The notes under the pieces: generated by a model
Seen by the model: the letters and a program-made list of their open reading frames with translations, nothing else
What the model was told of the DNA's origin: nothing
Databases searched by the model: none
Translations under genes and position numbers: made by a program
Source: an uncultured Chthonomonadales bacterium
GTDB lineage: Bacteria > Armatimonadota > Chthonomonadetes > Chthonomonadales > CAJBBX01
DNA: 64,000 nucleotides
Assembly: GCA_938005745.1 (NCBI GenBank)
Contig: CALLMM010000010.1
Coordinates: 62,001 to 126,000, forward strand
Direction of reading: 5' to 3'
In this document: piece by piece, positions 35,684-43,336 of the stretch
How the letters are laid out: the number at the start of each line of letters is the position of its first letter
How positions within the stretch are numbered: the stretch's first letter is position 1

Positions 35684-37063
35684 CTACGATCCGCTCAACC
35701 CGAACCGCTCATGCAGCAGGCGCACGGCGCGGTCCGCCTCGTTCTCCGGCACCAGGCAGGAGACCGACATCTCGGAGTCGGCGACCTGGTAGATGGGGAT
35801 ACCCGCGCCGGTCAGCGTCTCGTAGATCGCCAGCATCACGCCGGGAACCTGACGGTGATTTCCCGCCACTACGGAGACCAGTGTACCATATTCGAAGGCG
35901 GTTCCGGGCACATCCACCACCTCGATAAAATCTTCCAGTGAATGGAGCAGGGGACGCTGGTTCCGATACGCCAGGTCCAGGCCTTCCGAAAACTTGAAGA
36001 TGTAGAAATGGCTCAAGGGACGAGACTTGGGATTCGTCGCGACCGGCACCACCATTCCGTCCAGCAGATCGCGCGCGATCGGGTAGACGTCGCGCGATAC
36101 GGCGAAGGAGAGCGCGGTCGGGCTGAAGCTGACCAGAAAGATGCTGATCCCGGCGCGCGCCATCAGCCGGTAGACCTCCTGCTGAACGATGGGCTTGTGC
36201 GCCTCGTTCTCGATCTCCAGCCGGATGAACGCCAGCTTGCCGGTATGGGAGATGCCGGTGATCCGCTTGCGCGTCTCCTCCGAGACCTCGGCGTCGCCGA
36301 CAATGCGGGTTCCCGGATGATCGCTGAAGGTGGACTTCACCCACAGCGGAATGCCGTAGTCCATCGCGATCTCGGCGGCGCGGGGATGCACGATCTTCGC
36401 GCCCAGATGCGCCATCTCCGCGATCTCGGCGTAGGTGCACTCCTTCAGCGTGCGGGCATCCGGAACCATATCCGGGTCCGCCGTCTTGACGCCGTCCACA
36501 TCGGTGTATATCTCCACCGCGCAGGCGTTGAGGGCGGCTCCGAGCGCGGAGGCGGTGGTGTCGCTGCCGCCGCGCCCCAGCGTGGTGATGCTGCCGTGCT
36601 CGCTCTCCTCCGTGATGGTGGTTACTCCCTGAAATCCGCAGACGACCGGCGTCTGCCCGCGCTCCAGCGCTTTGAGGATGGAGTGGGGATGGATGCTGAG
36701 GATGCGCGCATTGCCGTAGACGCCGTCGGTGATGATGCCCGCCTGCCCGCCGGAGAGGGCGATGGCGGGGCAGCCCATGGACTGCAGGGTAACCGCCATT
36801 ACCGCGGTGGAGATGATCTCGCCGCACGCCATCATCATATCCATCTCGCGGGGAGGGGGCGGCGTGGTCGGATCAATCTTCTTCAGCTCCTGCACCAGCG
36901 TATCGGTGGCGTAGGGCGCGCCGGCGCGCCCGATGGCGGAGACCACCACCACCGGTTCAAAGCCCGCCTCCCGCGCGGCGATCACCTTTCGCGCCGCCAT
37001 CCGCCGGTGCGCGTCGCGGTCTACCGAGGTTCCCCCGAACTTCTGAACCAGAATCTTACCCAT
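35684..37063 (-). CDS. lysC: Aspartate kinase
   Basis: A 459-aa enzyme phosphorylating L-aspartate at the start of the Lys, Met and Thr pathways. KFGGTSV at 8-14, SGGQAGIITDG, TTLGRGGSDTTASALGAAL and the HPRAAEIAMDYGIPL segment are diagnostic. The C-terminal 170 residues carry ACT repeats for end-product control. It overlaps the upstream ACT protein gene by eight bases. It is immediately followed by atpZ and the ATP synthase genes, an unusual arrangement that ties amino-acid synthesis to energy-coupling genes. Confidence 0.94.
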   Translation of the reverse strand: MGKILVQKFGGTSVDRDAHRRMAARKVIAAREAGFEPVVVVSAIGRAGAPYATDTLVQELKKIDPTTPPPPREMDMMMACGEIISTAVMAVTLQSMGCPAIALSGGQAGIITDGVYGNARILSIHPHSILKALERGQTPVVCGFQGVTTITEESEHGSITTLGRGGSDTTASALGAALNACAVEIYTDVDGVKTADPDMVPDARTLKECTYAEIAEMAHLGAKIVHPRAAEIAMDYGIPLWVKSTFSDHPGTRIVGDAEVSEETRKRITGISHTGKLAFIRLEIENEAHKPIVQQEVYRLMARAGISIFLVSFSPTALSFAVSRDVYPIARDLLDGMVVPVATNPKSRPLSHFYIFKFSEGLDLAYRNQRPLLHSLEDFIEVVDVPGTAFEYGTLVSVVAGNHRQVPGVMLAIYETLTGAGIPIYQVADSEMSVSCLVPENEADRAVRLLHERFGLSGS

Positions 37064-37556
37064 GCGCCGCCTCCTCCAGAGCGAAGGTCTGCTTCAGACT
37101 GGAGACGGCGGCTTCCACGCGCTCGCCGTCTATGAGGCACTGCACCGAGTTGTGCGCATCGCCGACGCCGTACATCAGCGTCTTTGCCTCCTGCAGCGCG
37201 TCGGCGATAGTGACCATCACGCCGGTCAGGTCGCGCATGCTGCTGGCAATCACCGAGACGACCGCCAGATCGGGGCGGACGGAGTAGGCGAACTGCGCCG
37301 CCTGCAGGCATCGCTCCGCCTCGGGAAGCTGCTGCGCGTTCAGGGCGAAGGAGACGGCGGCGCGATGCAGCTTGATCAGGAAGATGGGGATGGAGGCGGA
37401 CGCCAGCGTCCGGAAGACCCGCAGAATGTCCTCCGTGCGTCCCTGTTCGGCGCGCACGTGCACGGCGATATGGGCAACGTCGGGCGTCACCTCCACAGCG
37501 TAGACTCCGCGCTCGCGCTCAAACAAGACATGATTTATAGCGGTTTTCTGGTTCAT
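37056..37556 (-). CDS. Stand-alone ACT-domain protein, aspartokinase-type
   Basis: A 166-aa protein of two ACT domains resembling the C-terminus of aspartate kinase (VAHIAVHVRAEQGRTEDILRVF and LAVVSVIASSMRDLTGVMVTIADAL). No kinase domain is present. It is translationally coupled to lysC, so it may be a separate regulatory subunit sensing Lys, Thr or Met. ATG 37556 is chosen because the promoter start lies near 37590, which excludes the longest frame (37607). ATG 37571 is a second option. Confidence 0.8.
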   Translation of the reverse strand: MNQKTAINHVLFERERGVYAVEVTPDVAHIAVHVRAEQGRTEDILRVFRTLASASIPIFLIKLHRAAVSFALNAQQLPEAERCLQAAQFAYSVRPDLAVVSVIASSMRDLTGVMVTIADALQEAKTLMYGVGDAHNSVQCLIDGERVEAAVSSLKQTFALEEAAHG

Positions 37557-37596
37557 TGCCCCGGCATACATTGAGTCTGTGTAATATTTCGCAATT

Positions 37597-37626
37597 AGTA
37601 TACCCAACGGTTATTTAGCAAGTCAA
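37597..37626 (-). promoter_or_regulatory. Promoter of the ACT-lysC-atp operon
   Basis: TTGACT (37626-37621), 18 bases, TATACT (37602-37597) on the minus strand. The start of transcription falls near 37590. No other promoter is obvious until the terminator at 28481, so this may serve up to 12 genes. Confidence 0.75.
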
Positions 37627-37680
37627 CACGACCTCAAAAACGCGCCCCGATGAAATCGAAGATGTCTATCGCTATTATCG

Positions 37681-37812
37681 GCAGATTGCTTCGCTTCGCT
37701 CGCAATGACGAACTAGGGGCTTCCCGGTCTGTCATTCGCAATGACGAACTGGGGGCTCCCCGGTCTGTCATTCGCAAGGGAGACGGCAGGAGACAGAAGC
37801 AATCTCAGTCCG
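37681..37812. repeat. Repeat island with 36-bp tandem unit
   Basis: In the 400-base gap 37557-37955 an inverted copy of the GATTGCTTCGCTTCGCTCGC repeat is followed by two copies of a 36-bp unit (37701-37736 and 37737-37772; two mismatches). The unit is CGCAATGACGAACT, then GGGGCT, then CCGGTCTGTCATT. A partial third copy and GAAGCAATCTC (37797-37807) follow. The pieces are decayed forms of one repeat family. The rest of the gap has no gene apart from the promoter at 37597. Confidence 0.75.
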
Positions 37813-37955
37813 ACCGACGAGAGACAGATGCCCGACCACCACCGTTGAACCTCGTCGCCGCAAGGATCGCAAAAGAGGCAGTCGGGGGATGCGCGTCGAA
37901 AACAGGGGCATGAACATGCCGGCGGCGGACAGATGCGGGAAGGAGAGGAGAGATC

Positions 37956-38393
37956 ATGTATAGAGTACGATGGCTGCTGACGCTGATCCTGCTGGCAGCG
38001 GTGTGCGCGGGCGCGCAGGCGCAGGGGACAACCACGCCCAAACAGGGCAGCCCGGAGCGGAAGGCGATCGTAGACGCGCTGCGCGTTCCCATTCAGAAGC
38101 GGCTGAAGCAGAAGGTGATCTTCAAGATAGACCGGCTCAAACTGAAAGACGGCTTTGCGTTTATCGCCGCGCAGCCGCTTCAGCCCAACGGCAAGCCGAT
38201 CAACTATCGCGGAACGCCCATACAGAAGGCGATTGATGCAGGGATGTTCGATGACACCGTGATGGCGCTGCTGAAGAGAGAGGGCGGCAGGTGGAAGGTG
38301 CTGACCTACGTGCACGGCGCGACCGATGTGCCGTATGTGGACTGGCCCCAGAAGTACAAGGCTCCCCGGGCGATCTTCGATCTGGATTATTGA
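37956..38393 (+). CDS. Small secreted protein of unknown function
   Basis: A 145-aa exported protein. The signal peptide (1-22, ending GAQAQ) is followed by SPERKAIVDALRVPIQKRLKQKV, then beta strands FKIDRLKLKDGFAFI and a C-terminal RWKVLTYVHGATDVPYVDWP. The pattern resembles small immunity- or chaperone-like periplasmic proteins with a cystatin/NTF2-like curve, but I cannot assign a family. AGGAGAGGAGAG precedes ATG. Its stop codon lies inside the left arm of an inverted-repeat element. Confidence 0.75.
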   Translation: MYRVRWLLTLILLAAVCAGAQAQGTTTPKQGSPERKAIVDALRVPIQKRLKQKVIFKIDRLKLKDGFAFIAAQPLQPNGKPINYRGTPIQKAIDAGMFDDTVMALLKREGGRWKVLTYVHGATDVPYVDWPQKYKAPRAIFDLDY

Positions 38394-38611
38394 AGGCGCG
38401 CCTGGACGCCTCCGCGCTGATAGCGAAAAAGCCGCCCGGCAGAAGACAGGAGTCGCGGCGGGGCGCGGCGAACTGCCTGTCAGCCGCCAGTCGGCGGCTC
38501 CCGGCGGGAAGAACAGGTTTCGACAGGAGCGGAGAGCGTGCAGAGCCGTCCAGCCAGGCAGGACAAGCCGGCTTCATCATCAGCGCGGAGGCTTCCAGGC
38601 GCGCCTTCAAT
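38389..38611. mobile_element. MITE-like element with 33-bp inverted repeats
   Basis: The segment 38389-38421 (ATTGAAGGCGCGCCTGGACG...) and 38579-38611 are inverted copies with one mismatch over 33 bases, enclosing about 157 bases that hold no gene. The arms include the palindrome GGCGCGCC. An inner hairpin AGCCGCC-AGTC-GGCGGCT lies near 38481-38498. There is no transposase. The element abuts the stop of the upstream gene (TGA 38391-38393 lies in the arm) and ends 25 bases before the permease start. It could be a non-autonomous transposon or a RNA-level structure; target duplications are not evident. Confidence 0.6.
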
Positions 38612-38636
38612 TACGGCGCAGGAGAGGTCTTCGGGC

Positions 38637-39608
38637 GTGCGCTCCCTCGCGCGGTTTCGCGAGGTGGGCGTGCTGGTATTTCTGGCGCTGGTGGCGGCGG
38701 TAACCGCTCTGGTGGAGCCGCGCTTTCTGCTCCCGTCCAATCTTCGCAATATTCTGCTGGATACCCCGCTGCTGATGATCGTCGCGATGGGCATGACGAT
38801 GGTCATCATCAGCCGCAACATTGATCTTTCGGTCGGCGCGATGCTGGGAATGAGCGGGATGGCGGTCGGCATGCTGTTCAAGCACTACCCGGGCTTTCCC
38901 GTCGCGCCGGGCGTGCTGCTGGGCATCCTGCTCGGTCTGCTGATGGGAGCTGTCAACGGAACGCTGGTCACCTGGCTGCGCGTCCCGGCGATCATTGCCA
39001 CGCTCGGAACGCTCAGCGCCTATCGGGGCATGATCTTCCTTATCAGCGGCGGGCGGCAGGTAGACCCCAACGACGTGCCGCTGGCGCTGATCCGCCTGTC
39101 GCAGACCTCCCCGATCGGGATACCCTGGCTGGTGATCTTCGCATTATCCATCACCGTCGCCGTCTACCTGTTTCTGGGCTATCACCGCCGGGGGCGCGCC
39201 ATCTACGCGGTTGGAGGAAACCCGGAGGCGGCGCGGCTGAGCGGCATCCGAGTCAACGCCACGATCTTTTTTACCTTCGTGGCGACGGGCGGGCTGTCCG
39301 GGTTCGCCGGAGTGATGTACGCCTCGCGGTTCGGCTTCGTCAATCCGGCGCAGACCGGCGCGGGCTTTGAACTGAGCGTCATCGCCGCGACGGTGATCGG
39401 CGGCACACAGGTCTACGGCGGGGTCGGCTCGGCGGTCGGAACCGCGTTCGGCTGTATGCTGCTGGCGGTCGTCAGCAACGCCCTGACCATCACCGGACTG
39501 TCGGGGCAGTGGCAGCTTGCGGTCTACGGCGCGATCATCCTCGCTGCGCTCCTGATCGATTCGCTGATCCGCGGCCGGCTGGGACGCGCCGCCGAAGAGA
39601 CCGCCTGA
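38637..39608 (+). CDS. Sugar ABC transporter permease, RbsC/RhaP-like
   Basis: A 323-aa permease with about ten helices. The conserved ISRNIDLSVGAMLGM segment, the ATPase contact GGNPEAARLSGIRV and VIGGTQVYGGVGSAVGTAFG are typical of ribose, autoinducer-2 and rhamnose importers. The frame is open back to 38538 through the inverted repeat, but GTG 38637 has AGGAGAGG about ten bases upstream and starts just before the first helix. It overlaps the second permease by three bases (TGATG). No ATPase gene accompanies the set. Confidence 0.92.
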   Translation: MRSLARFREVGVLVFLALVAAVTALVEPRFLLPSNLRNILLDTPLLMIVAMGMTMVIISRNIDLSVGAMLGMSGMAVGMLFKHYPGFPVAPGVLLGILLGLLMGAVNGTLVTWLRVPAIIATLGTLSAYRGMIFLISGGRQVDPNDVPLALIRLSQTSPIGIPWLVIFALSITVAVYLFLGYHRRGRAIYAVGGNPEAARLSGIRVNATIFFTFVATGGLSGFAGVMYASRFGFVNPAQTGAGFELSVIAATVIGGTQVYGGVGSAVGTAFGCMLLAVVSNALTITGLSGQWQLAVYGAIILAALLIDSLIRGRLGRAAEETA

Positions 39609-40555
39609 TGAGACGGGTCCTGAGCTTTCGCTACCTGCGCGAACTCGTCGTGGTGATTCTCCTGCCGCTGACGTTTCTTATCAACGCCCGGCTATCGCCC
39701 TACTTCCTCGATCCCGCCTATCTATTAAGCGACACCTCGCAGTACATGGAGGCGGGCATCGTTGCGCTCGCCCTCACCTTCATCATCATCAGCGGCAATA
39801 TTGACCTGTCGGTCGCCTCGAATATGGCACTCGTCGCCTGCGTGACGGCGTCGCTGCATGCGCGGCTGGGAATGCCGATGGGCGCGGCGATTCCGATCGG
39901 GCTGCTGCTGGGGGGGCTGCTGGGACTGATCAACGGGCTGTTGATCGCCGGCTTCCGTCTGCCCTCGCTGACCGTCACGCTCGGAACCTTTGCGCTCTAT
40001 CGCGGAATCGCGCAGATACTCCTCGGTGACCGGTCTATCAGCCGATTCCCGGAGTGGTTCGTCGGGATGGATTACCGGATGATCGGTCCGGTTCCGCTGC
40101 CGCTGCTGATCTTTCTGACGCTGGCGATCCTCTTTGCGCTGATTCTGCACCGCACGCTTGTCGGACGCTGGCTATACGCCCTGGGAGCCAATCCGACCGC
40201 CAGCCGCCTGAGCGGCGTTCCGGTGCGGCGCGTCACCGTATCGCTGTTTGTCTTCTCCGGCTTCTGCGCGGGATTTGCCGGGTTGATGATGGCGTCGCGC
40301 CTGAATGTGGCGCGCTACGATATGGCGATGGGACTGGAACTGGACGCGATCACGGCGGTTGTTCTGGGCGGAACCGATATCTTCGGGGGACGGGGCACGA
40401 TCTTCGGAACCGCGCTCGCGCTCTTTTTGATCGGCATTCTGCGCAGCGGCATGGGACTGGCGAATATCAAGATCGAACAGCAGCTTGTGGTGATCGGCGC
40501 GCTGTTGATCGTCTCGATTGCGCTTCCGAACCTGCTGCAGCGGCGCAGGAGTTGA
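39608..40555 (+). CDS. Sugar ABC transporter permease, RbsC/RhaQ-like
   Basis: A 315-aa second permease, the partner of the first. It holds ISGNIDLSVASNMAL, the ATPase contact ALGANPTASRLSGVPV and VLGGTDIFGGRGTIFGTALA. Two unlike permeases encoded side by side are typical of the rhamnose (RhaPQ) and autoinducer-2 (LsrCD) systems rather than of ribose, whose permease is single. Its start is coupled to the first permease. Confidence 0.93.
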   Translation: MRRVLSFRYLRELVVVILLPLTFLINARLSPYFLDPAYLLSDTSQYMEAGIVALALTFIIISGNIDLSVASNMALVACVTASLHARLGMPMGAAIPIGLLLGGLLGLINGLLIAGFRLPSLTVTLGTFALYRGIAQILLGDRSISRFPEWFVGMDYRMIGPVPLPLLIFLTLAILFALILHRTLVGRWLYALGANPTASRLSGVPVRRVTVSLFVFSGFCAGFAGLMMASRLNVARYDMAMGLELDAITAVVLGGTDIFGGRGTIFGTALALFLIGILRSGMGLANIKIEQQLVVIGALLIVSIALPNLLQRRRS

Positions 40556-40618
40556 CGGCGCGGCGCAGAAATATGAGGGGTAACCTTCACCCACTACCCC
40601 ATCCGGGAGGAATCACCC

Positions 40619-41686
40619 ATGAGAAGACGACTGCCTGCCGCGCTGGCGCTGGTCGGTCTGATAGCGGTCTTTGCGGCGGGCTGCAAACAGGAGAAGCCCT
40701 CGGCTCCGCCCCCGGGCGCAAGTCCCGGAAGACCCGCGACCGGCGACGCGGCGCCAGCCGCGCAGAAGTACCGGGTCGTCTACATACCCAAAAACACCGG
40801 CAATCCCTACTTCGACGACATTATCGCCGGCTTCCGGCAGGCGTCGGGAGAGCTGGGATTTGAGTTCGATACGGTCGCTCCGGCGTCAGCGGACGCCGCC
40901 TCGCAGATCCCCTTCATCAAGCAGCAGATACAGCGGGGCGTCAACGCCATCGCCATTTCGCCCAACAGTCCGGATGCGATCAAGCCCGCGCTGAAGGAGG
41001 CGATGGCGAAAGGCATTCAGGTGATCTGCGTGGACGCCGACATGCCCGGACACGAGGAGGGACGCACCGCCGCCGTGCTGCCGATGGACTTCGACGAGAC
41101 CGGAAAGAGCCAGATCGAACTGATGGGCAGCCTGATCGGCTATAAGGGCGAGATCGCGATCCTCTCCGCCACCACGGACGCCCCCAACCAGAACTACTGG
41201 ATCAAGGGGATGCAGGAGACGCTGAAGGAGCCTAAATATAAGGAGATGAAGCTGGTCGCCATCGTCTATGGCAACGACGACCCGCAGAAGAGCCTGATCG
41301 AAGCTGAGAACCTGCTGACCCGCTTCCCGAACCTGCGGGGCATCATCGCTCCGACCACCGTCGGCGTAGCGGCGGCGGCGCAGGCGGTCGAGACGGCGAA
41401 AGCCGCCGATCGCGTGCAGGTAACCGGGCTGGGAACGCCCAATCAGATGCGCCGCTTTATCCAGAACAACACGGTGCAGAAGTTCGCCCTCTGGAGTCCG
41501 AAGGATATGGGCTATCTCTGCGCCTACCTGATAGACGGACTGGTGAAGGGGACGATCAAGCCGGCGCCAGGGGTCTCTTTTACGGCGGGATCTCTGGGCG
41601 AACGCTCCTTCCGGGATAAGAACGTGGTGATCACCGGTCCGCCCGTGATCTTCGAGAAGAGCAACATAGACAAGTATAACTTCTAA
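40619..41686 (+). CDS. Sugar-binding lipoprotein of the RhaS/LsrB type
   Basis: A 355-aa periplasmic-binding protein with a lipobox (VFAAGC, Cys21) and an Ala/Pro-rich linker. The binding fold starts YRVVYIPKNTGNPYFDDIIAGF, followed by IQRGVNAIAISPNSPDAI and VICVDADMPGH, which is the pattern of RhaS and LsrB. A rhamnose or autoinducer-2-like ligand fits best, and a rhamnonate-dehydratase-like gene occurs 14 kb away. Gene order permease-permease-binding protein differs from rhaS-rhaT-rhaP-rhaQ, and the ATPase RhaT is missing here. Confidence 0.88.
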   Translation: MRRRLPAALALVGLIAVFAAGCKQEKPSAPPPGASPGRPATGDAAPAAQKYRVVYIPKNTGNPYFDDIIAGFRQASGELGFEFDTVAPASADAASQIPFIKQQIQRGVNAIAISPNSPDAIKPALKEAMAKGIQVICVDADMPGHEEGRTAAVLPMDFDETGKSQIELMGSLIGYKGEIAILSATTDAPNQNYWIKGMQETLKEPKYKEMKLVAIVYGNDDPQKSLIEAENLLTRFPNLRGIIAPTTVGVAAAAQAVETAKAADRVQVTGLGTPNQMRRFIQNNTVQKFALWSPKDMGYLCAYLIDGLVKGTIKPAPGVSFTAGSLGERSFRDKNVVITGPPVIFEKSNIDKYNF

Positions 41687-41715
41687 CCGTCTCCGGGCGC
41701 GGCGGGAACAGAAGA

Positions 41716-41751
41716 GGAGGGGATCGAAGCCGTTTCGCTCCGATCCCCTCC
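41716..41751. terminator. Hairpin terminator between convergent genes
   Basis: Perfect 11-bp stem GGAGGGGATCG / CGATCCCCTCC with a 14-base loop. Leftward it is followed by TCTTCTGTT, and rightward by CGGTCTCT. It lies between the sugar-binding gene and rpsR and may work in both directions. Confidence 0.65.
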
Positions 41752-41779
41752 CGGTCTCTGCAGTCCGCATCCGGTCGCG

Positions 41780-42031
41780 TTACTCGGCAACGAACGGAAG
41801 CAGAGCGATATGACGCGCGCGCTTGATGGCGTCTGCCAGAAGCCGCTGATGTCCGGCGCAGGTTCCGCTGGAACGGCGCGGGACGATCTTGCCGCGCTCG
41901 GTAATGAACTTGCGCAGCTTGGAGAACGCCTTGTAGTCAATGCTGTCGGCTTTCTCCACGCAGAAGGTGCATACCTTACGGCGCGGCTTCTTATATTTTC
42001 CGGGCGCGCGTTTGCGCACAGGAGCAGGCAT
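41780..42031 (-). CDS. rpsR: 30S ribosomal protein S18
   Basis: An 83-aa S18 with [21 protein letters not shown], so of the Cys-containing (zinc-type) form, and [38 protein letters not shown]. It ends the rpsF-ssb-rpsR operon; rplI, which often follows, is absent, and a hairpin terminator follows instead. Confidence 0.97.
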   Translation of the reverse strand: MPAPVRKRAPGKYKKPRRKVCTFCVEKADSIDYKAFSKLRKFITERGKIVPRRSSGTCAGHQRLLADAIKRARHIALLPFVAE

Positions 42032-42043
42032 CTCTCATCCTTT

Positions 42044-42541
42044 CTAGTCGTCGGCAAACGGATCGGTGTCGTCCAGGTCGTCCATCGGGGGCGGGGGGGA
42101 CTTGCGTCCGGGCGCGGGCGCGCTGGCGGCAGGGCGCGGCGCGGCAGGAGCCGGGCTTGCGGTCGCGCGCGGCGCGTTGTAGCCGTAACTCTCCTCCGCC
42201 GGCGCTCCCTCTCCCTCGCGCGGGCGATCCAGCCCCTCGACGTTGTCGGCAACCACCTCGGTCGCGTAGCGCTTCGTGCCGTCCGGCGCATCCCAGGAGC
42301 GAATCTGCAGGCGCCCCTCGACCGCCACCAGACGCCCCTTCCGCAGATAGTTCGCGGCGAACTCGGCGGTGCGTCTCCAGGCGACGATGTTGATGAAGTC
42401 GGTCTCCTTCTCGCCGGTCTCCGGGTCCTTGGTGGGACGATCCACGGCGATGCGAAACTTGGTGAGAGCGACCCCGTTGGGAGTGTACTGCGTCTCCGGG
42501 TCGGCGGTCAGACGTCCGATCAAAACGATACGATTCAACAT
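42044..42541 (-). CDS. ssb: Single-stranded DNA-binding protein
   Basis: A 165-aa SSB. The OB fold covers about residues 1-110 (NRIVLIGRLTADPETQYTP, FINIVAWRRTAEFAANYLRKG). A Pro/Ala-rich linker leads to an acidic tip, MDDLDDTDPFADD. The canonical tip ends in IPF at the very C-terminus; here DPF is followed by ADD, so binding of repair partners through the last Phe may differ. It lies 12 bases upstream of rpsR. Confidence 0.96.
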   Translation of the reverse strand: MLNRIVLIGRLTADPETQYTPNGVALTKFRIAVDRPTKDPETGEKETDFINIVAWRRTAEFAANYLRKGRLVAVEGRLQIRSWDAPDGTKRYATEVVADNVEGLDRPREGEGAPAEESYGYNAPRATASPAPAAPRPAASAPAPGRKSPPPPMDDLDDTDPFADD

Positions 42542-42637
42542 GGTTTTCTCCTCCCTGATGCCCGCCCTCGGCGGACAACGGTCCTCAAAGGATATGATCT
42601 CTATGCGGCGCTCGGTGTCGCCGCATCCCCAAAAGCG

Positions 42638-42940
42638 CTACTCTTCGTCTTCGTTCTGGCGGACGATAATGTGTCGCAGGACATCGTCGCTGATCCGGAA
42701 GAGGCGGTCCAGTTCGCTGGGGACCTCCGGTCCTCCCTCAAAATTCATCAGGACGTAGTAGCCTTCGCGCCTGCCCTTGATCTCATAGGCAAGGCGGCGT
42801 CTGCCCTGCTCCCACTTGCCGGTCTCTCCGACAACGCCGCCGCTGTCGGTGACGACTTTCTGGAACCTCTCGATGATCGCGGCGTACTGCTCTTCGGTCA
42901 GTTCCGGATCCAGAATGTACATCGCTTCATAGTGTCGCAC
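42638..42940 (-). CDS. rpsF: 30S ribosomal protein S6
   Basis: A 100-aa S6: RHYEAMYILDPELTEEQ, WEQGRRRLAYEIKGRREGYY, then RLFRISDDVLRHIIVRQNEDEE. The frame is open far upstream, but GTG 42940, 12 bases after GGGAGGT, matches the family start. It leads the operon with ssb and rpsR. Confidence 0.96.
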   Translation of the reverse strand: MRHYEAMYILDPELTEEQYAAIIERFQKVVTDSGGVVGETGKWEQGRRRLAYEIKGRREGYYVLMNFEGGPEVPSELDRLFRISDDVLRHIIVRQNEDEE

Positions 42941-43051
42941 GGTCTTATAGATACCTCCCTCGGTCTGGTGGTTCCGGTCTCTCCCGGAACAGGAAGTGAT
43001 CGGGCTGCGCCCGTCGGGGATAGCAGAGCGTCCCCTCTTTTGAACCGCGTT

Positions 43052-43080
43052 AGTATACCACTCGTCCCGGGCTTTTACAA
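43052..43080 (-). promoter_or_regulatory. Promoter of rpsF-ssb-rpsR
   Basis: TTGTAA (43080-43075), 17 bases, TATACT (43057-43052) on the minus strand, giving a leader of about 105 bases before rpsF. The leader has a Cys/Gly-poor GC-rich stretch where S6:S18 autoregulation could act; I cannot show it. Confidence 0.7.
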
Positions 43081-43203
43081 GCGGAAAACTTTTTTGCAAT
43101 GTTCCCGGAAATCTTTCGCCACGTCTGTTACGCTCTCCATCGTGCGGATGCCGGGTGTCGGCGCATGCAGCATACAGGATAGTTACTATGACGCAGAAGA
43201 GTC

Positions 43204-43235
43204 CTACAGCGATGGACTTCAGTCCATCGCTGTAG
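43204..43235. repeat. REP-like perfect hairpin
   Basis: A 15-bp arm CTACAGCGATGGACT, two bases, then AGTCCATCGCTGTAG: a 32-base near-perfect palindrome. Hairpins of this GGACTTCAGTCC type, flanked by GTAG, are typical of REP elements mobilised by RAYT transposases. No RAYT gene is in the window, and this is the only copy seen. Confidence 0.7.
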
Positions 43236-43297
43236 TCCCCGCTGTGCGGGTTGTGAGACTGCTTTGGTCGGCTTGCGCCTCGCGGCAAACCGTCTAC

Positions 43298-43327
43298 TTG
43301 AACGGCTCCCGGATTACCTGCTACAAT
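43298..43327 (+). promoter_or_regulatory. Promoter of kdsD, nearly leaderless
   Basis: TTGAAC (43298-43303), 18 bases, TACAAT (43322-43327). The expected start at about 43334 is only two to three bases before ATG 43337, and no ribosome site exists. Confidence 0.7.
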
Positions 43328-43336
43328 CTCTTCACT

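Noticed and set aside
37701-37772. 36-bp tandem repeat as a possible CRISPR array
   Set aside because: The two copies touch directly with no spacer, and no cas gene is present.
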